This document shows positions 6,072 to 8,151 of a stretch of DNA of 8,151 nt, in pieces. The notes beneath the pieces are model-generated. The model was not told the DNA's origin and did no database searches. It saw only the letters and a list, made by a program, of their open reading frames with translations. The DNA comes from Rhizobium sp. Q54. GTDB lineage: Bacteria; Bacteroidota; Bacteroidia; Flavobacteriales; Flavobacteriaceae. A program made the translations under genes and the position numbers. How positions within the stretch are numbered: the stretch's first letter is position 1; each line of letters starts with the position of its first letter. Location: positions 1 through 8,151 of the forward strand of contig CALPLL020000075.1 of NCBI GenBank assembly GCA_943324395.2. Direction: 5' to 3'.

Positions 6072-7085
6072 ATGGCAAAAATTAAATTAGAGTACATTTG
6101 GTTGGATGGATACGAGCCAACGCAAAATTTAAGAAGTAAAACTAAAGTAGAAGAACATGACAATTTTAAAGGGACTTTAGCCGAACTTGGAAATTGGTCA
6201 TTTGACGGTTCCTCTACAAAACAAGCTGAAGGGGGTTCCTCTGACTGTTTGTTGGTTCCTGTTGCTATTTATCCAGATCCTACCAGAAAAAATGGTTGGT
6301 TAGTAATGACTGAAGTTATGAATGCTGATGGTACTCCACACGCTTCAAACGGTAGAGCTACTATTGATGATGATGGTGATTTTTGGTTTGGATTCGAGCA
6401 AGAGTACTTTATCATGGACACTAAAACACTATTGCCTTTAGGTTTCCCAATAGGTGGATATCCAGCGCCACAAGGAATGTACTACTGTTCTGTAGGGGGT
6501 AAAAACACCCATGGTAGAGTTTTAGTTGAAGAACATGCCGATTTATGTATTGCTGCTGGTATCAACTTTGAAGGAATAAATCAAGAGGTAGCTTGTGGAC
6601 AATGGGAATTCCAATTGTTTGCTAAAGGTGCTAAAAAAGCAGGTGACGAAATTTGGGTTGCCCGTTATTTATTGGATCGTTTAACTGAAAAATACGGATA
6701 CTATATAGAATACCACCCAAAACCATTAGGAGATACTGATTGGAATGGATCGGGTATGCACGCTAACTTCTCTAATGAGGTATTGAGAACTTGTGGAGAT
6801 CAAGCGACTTACGAAAGAATTTGCGAGGCGTTCCGTCCTGTAACTGCCGAGCATATTGCGGTTTATGGAGCCTATAACGACCTTCGATTAACAGGGAAAC
6901 ACGAAACAGCTTCGATTCACGATTTCTCTTATGGAGTATCTGACAGAGGTTGCTCAATCCGTATTCCATTAATGACCGTTCAAAAAGGATGGAAAGGATG
7001 GTTGGAAGATCGTCGTCCAGCATCAAATGGTGATCCTTACAAAATTGCTGCAAGAATTATCAAAACAGTTAAATCTGCTTTATAA
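6072..7085 (+). CDS. Glutamine synthetase type II (eukaryote-like)
   Basis: The 337-residue protein is a type II glutamine synthetase, the class found in eukaryotes and a minority of bacteria, and it forms glutamine from glutamate, ammonia and ATP. The N-terminal beta-grasp domain shows EYIWLDG at 7-13 and NWSFDGSST at 41-49. The catalytic domain shows FGFEQEYF at 106-113 (metal ligands), EVACGQWEFQL at 172-182, WNGSGMHANFS at 224-234, SDRGCSIRIPL at 290-300 (substrate/ATP-binding Arg) and LEDRRPASNGDPY at 311-323. It is slightly shorter than the roughly 370-residue eukaryotic enzymes and looks complete. The ATG at 6072 is the only sensible start and is 34 bases from the promoter box. It is divergent from glnN. 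The adenylylation-type control of type I enzymes is not expected in this class. The final split of labour between the two enzymes cannot be read from the sequence. Confidence 0.96.
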   Translation: MAKIKLEYIWLDGYEPTQNLRSKTKVEEHDNFKGTLAELGNWSFDGSSTKQAEGGSSDCLLVPVAIYPDPTRKNGWLVMTEVMNADGTPHASNGRATIDDDGDFWFGFEQEYFIMDTKTLLPLGFPIGGYPAPQGMYYCSVGGKNTHGRVLVEEHADLCIAAGINFEGINQEVACGQWEFQLFAKGAKKAGDEIWVARYLLDRLTEKYGYYIEYHPKPLGDTDWNGSGMHANFSNEVLRTCGDQATYERICEAFRPVTAEHIAVYGAYNDLRLTGKHETASIHDFSYGVSDRGCSIRIPLMTVQKGWKGWLEDRRPASNGDPYKIAARIIKTVKSAL

Positions 7086-7111
7086 TATACAACTACTACA
7101 ACACAACAACT

Positions 7112-7146
7112 AAAAGTGCTTTCAGAAATGAAGGCACTTTTTTTTT
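7112..7146 (+). terminator. Intrinsic terminator of the type II glutamine synthetase gene
   Basis: AAAAGTGCTTTC (7112-7123) pairs with GAAGGCACTTTT (7130-7141) with one G-T wobble and a 6-base loop, followed by a T-run to 7146. It lies 26 bases after the stop codon, so the gene is probably transcribed alone. Confidence 0.9.
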
Positions 7147-7150
7147 GCAG

Positions 7151-7177
7151 TCATTGCGAGCGGAGCGAAGCAATCTC
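7151..7177. repeat. Short GC-rich interspersed repeat with inverted ends
   Basis: The stretch has ATTGC (7153-7157) and GCAAT (7170-7174) arms around a GC-rich centre (GAGCGGAGCGAA). It looks like the CATTGCGAG...GCAATC intergenic repeat scattered through many bacterial genomes. Only one full copy is in the window; CATTGCGA recurs near 7476. Identification as a dispersed repeat is from recall, not from a search. Confidence 0.55.
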
Positions 7178-7194
7178 AATAATATTCCATTCGA

Positions 7195-7250
7195 TTTGTC
7201 ATGCTGAACTCGTTTCAGCATCTAGTATTTTTTTTAGCCACAGATTAAAC
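7195..7250. repeat. Composite hairpin repeat, copy 1
   Basis: It begins TTTGTCATGCTGAACTCG. A perfect 8-bp hairpin, ATGCTGAA (7201-7208) / TTCAGCAT (7214-7221), is followed by a T-run and then AGCCACAGATTAAAC. It matches the copy at 7517-7577: 30 of the first 34 bases agree, and the GCCA-AGATTA block recurs after a spacer of different length. Similar GTCAT-CTGAAC-TTCAG elements are common between genes in Flavobacteriia, as I recall. Confidence 0.65.
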
Positions 7251-7277
7251 TGATTTAAAAGATTTCAACGGATTTCT

Positions 7278-7516
7278 TTAAACTTAAAACTCAATGCTCT
7301 TTGAACTTTGCGCCACTGCCTCTTTAATTTTTTGAATCTTTAAATCTCTCAATCCCAAATAATTGTATTAATAAACGACTCAATTTTTAGCATGCCTGTT
7401 ATAATTATTATTATTACGTTTACAAAGATTAATAACCATACAAACTAATTACATGCTGAAAAACCAATTCTACCATTGCGAAATCGCACTACTACCCCAC
7501 TTATTTACCCGTAACG
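7278..7516. other. AT-rich intergenic stretch without a supported gene
   Basis: No convincing gene, tRNA or promoter was found here. It holds loosely repeated words such as TTTGAATCTTTAAATC (7329-7344), which resemble the units of the array at 7642-7758, and ACTTTGCGCC near 7305, which may be the remains of another dispersed repeat. A TTG- or ATG-initiated frame over 7453-7638 runs through repeats and is not believed. Confidence 0.6.
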
Positions 7517-7577
7517 TTTGTCCTGCTGAACTTGTTTCAGCATCTAATACTAGGAATTTTATCGCCATAGATTACCA
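7517..7577. repeat. Composite hairpin repeat, copy 2
   Basis: TTTGTCCTGCTGAACTTG starts this second copy. The hairpin arms are TGCTGAA (7524-7530) and TTCAGCA (7536-7542), and the following block CGCCATAGATTACCAC corresponds to AGCCACAGATTAAAC of copy 1. The spacer between hairpin and block is several bases longer than in copy 1. Confidence 0.65.
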
Positions 7578-7610
7578 CCTCGTGCCCGTCATCACATATC
7601 CTTCTCGTCT

Positions 7611-7640
7611 CCCTCTCCTTTGGAGAGGGCTGGGGTGAGG
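7611..7640. repeat. GC-rich perfect hairpin repeat
   Basis: CCCTCTCC (7611-7618) and GGAGAGGG (7622-7629) form a perfect 8-bp stem with a TTT loop, followed by CTGGGGTGAGG. No T-run follows, so it is not a standard terminator. The sequence resembles a dispersed repeat known from several bacterial groups (recall only), and its GC content is far above its surroundings. Confidence 0.6.
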
Positions 7641-7641
7641 A

Positions 7642-7758
7642 TTTCAAATCTTTCAAATCTTTTAATCTTTTAATCTTTCAAATCTTTTAATCTTTTAATC
7701 TTTTAATCTTTTAATCTTTCAAATCTTTTAATCTTTTAATCTTTTAATCTTTTAATTC
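7642..7758. repeat. Tandem array of mixed 8- and 9-base units
   Basis: The 117 bases split without remainder into 14 units: A = TTTCAAATC (9 bases) and B = TTTTAATC (8 bases), in the order A A B B A B B B B A B B B, then a final variant TTTTAATTC. Every unit ends in ATC or ATTC. Stops (TAA) occur in the array, so it is not coding. It ends 13 bases before the ATG of the next gene, where changes in unit number could alter promoter spacing. Confidence 0.9.
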
Positions 7759-7771
7759 TAACCCCCCGCCT

Positions 7772-8151
7772 ATGTCATTCACCAATTTCGATTCTCGTCA
7801 TTTCAGCGCTGCTGAAAAAACTGCGGTTAACACTGTCCTAGTAAGTATAGAACTTGCTTTTTCTGAAAAATTAGCCAACCTCTCTCCTTCCGAGCGCCAA
7901 CAGTATGGGAGTGTAAACGAGCAAAACAAACTCATTATTAACAAGGTAAAAACCTTCAACGACACCCAACCCGCTTTGAGTAGCCCCGATGTAGATTGGG
8001 CAGAATTCAATAGCGATTTTGACACCCGTGAATTCCTACAAACCGCAGTTATCCGACTACAAAGCCTTATCGACGGACTAGGAAATGCCAAGATCCTACA
8101 CGATTACGACAACTACCAGGCGTCACTAACCGATTATGACTTTGCAAAATA
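7772..8151 (+). CDS. Uncharacterised protein, 3' end beyond the window
   Basis: The frame is open from the ATG at 7772 to the window end: 126 codons plus two bases (TA), which could be a stop or a Tyr codon. An in-frame TAA at 7745-7747 inside the tandem array makes this ATG the first possible Met start. The protein begins MSFTNFDSRHFSAAEK, is rich in Asp, Asn, Ala and Leu, looks mostly helical, and has no signal peptide or membrane segment. A Pro/Asp-rich turn (SSPDVDW, about 71-77) separates two helical parts, and the visible end is Tyr/Asp-rich (HDYDNYQASLTDYDFAKY). By hand count the G+C of 7801-8151 is about 43%, with many C-ending codons (ACC, AAC, GAC, ATC), unlike the A/T-ending codons of the other genes. 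I do not recognise the family. An opposing open frame (7798-8091) is judged a shadow. Confidence 0.7.
   Translation, partial: MSFTNFDSRHFSAAEKTAVNTVLVSIELAFSEKLANLSPSERQQYGSVNEQNKLIINKVKTFNDTQPALSSPDVDWAEFNSDFDTREFLQTAVIRLQSLIDGLGNAKILHDYDNYQASLTDYDFAK

Noticed and set aside
7360..7450. Small RNA gene or promoter in the AT-rich stretch
   Set aside because: No exact TAnnTTTG box and no stable structure were found; the near match on the minus strand at about 7430 has the wrong spacing.
7453..7638. 61-aa open frame on the plus strand
   Set aside because: It runs through the composite repeat and the GC-rich hairpin, with no promoter and no protein-like composition.
7611..7640. Terminator at the GC-rich hairpin
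   Set aside because: The stem is strong but no T-run follows on either side, and no gene ends nearby; it is better seen as a dispersed repeat.
7642..7758. CRISPR-like array
   Set aside because: The units are 8-9 bases with no spacers, so it is a simple tandem array.
7798..8091. 97-aa open frame on the minus strand
   Set aside because: It lies opposite the plus-strand frame from 7772, which has the better codon pattern, start and protein-like sequence. Reading beyond the window could still change this.

Overview
The window looks like chromosomal DNA of a member of the Bacteroidota, most likely class Flavobacteriia and Flavobacterium-like. The reasons are the AT-rich background, start regions without Shine-Dalgarno sequences, promoter boxes of the Bacteroidota form TAnnTTTG, a divergent PurM of the kind found in this phylum, and a type III glutamine synthetase next to a eukaryote-like type II glutamine synthetase. 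No rRNA, tRNA, CRISPR array, transposase or phage gene was seen.

Left part (1-1410): the 3' end of an FKBP-type peptidyl-prolyl isomerase gene on the plus strand runs into a strong hairpin at 552-582. The same hairpin can also terminate transcription arriving from the other side. That opposing unit, on the minus strand, appears to be purM followed by two small uncharacterised genes (117 and 145 aa).

Middle (1461-5815, all minus strand): purM (purine synthesis, step 5), an exported protein with two OmpA-like domains, and glnN (type III glutamine synthetase). A TAnnTTTG box lies in front of each, and for the first two the box shows that the ATG inside the open frame, not the upstream TTG, is the real start.

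The 256-base gap 5816-6071 is a divergent control region between glnN (minus) and the type II glutamine synthetase gene (plus, 6072-7085). It carries a promoter box for each gene, a 14-bp perfect palindrome at the expected glnN transcription start, a 13-base inverted repeat just upstream of the expected type II gene promoter, and C-run motifs that stand out in this AT-rich stretch. Both enzymes make glutamine, which also feeds purine synthesis, so the neighbourhood has a nitrogen/purine theme, although the promoters look separate.

Right part (7086-8151): after the type II gene terminator comes about 600 bases without a convincing gene but rich in interspersed repeats. These are a short inverted repeat, two copies of a hairpin-bearing composite repeat, a GC-rich perfect hairpin, and a 117-base array of mixed 8- and 9-base units. 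Thirteen bases after the array begins an open frame of at least 126 codons with higher GC and C-ending codons. It is unlike the other genes here, is cut by the window end, and has no recognised function. The most interesting unexplained parts are this array plus odd gene, and the palindromes and C-run motifs between the two glutamine synthetase genes. No clearly new multi-gene system was found.
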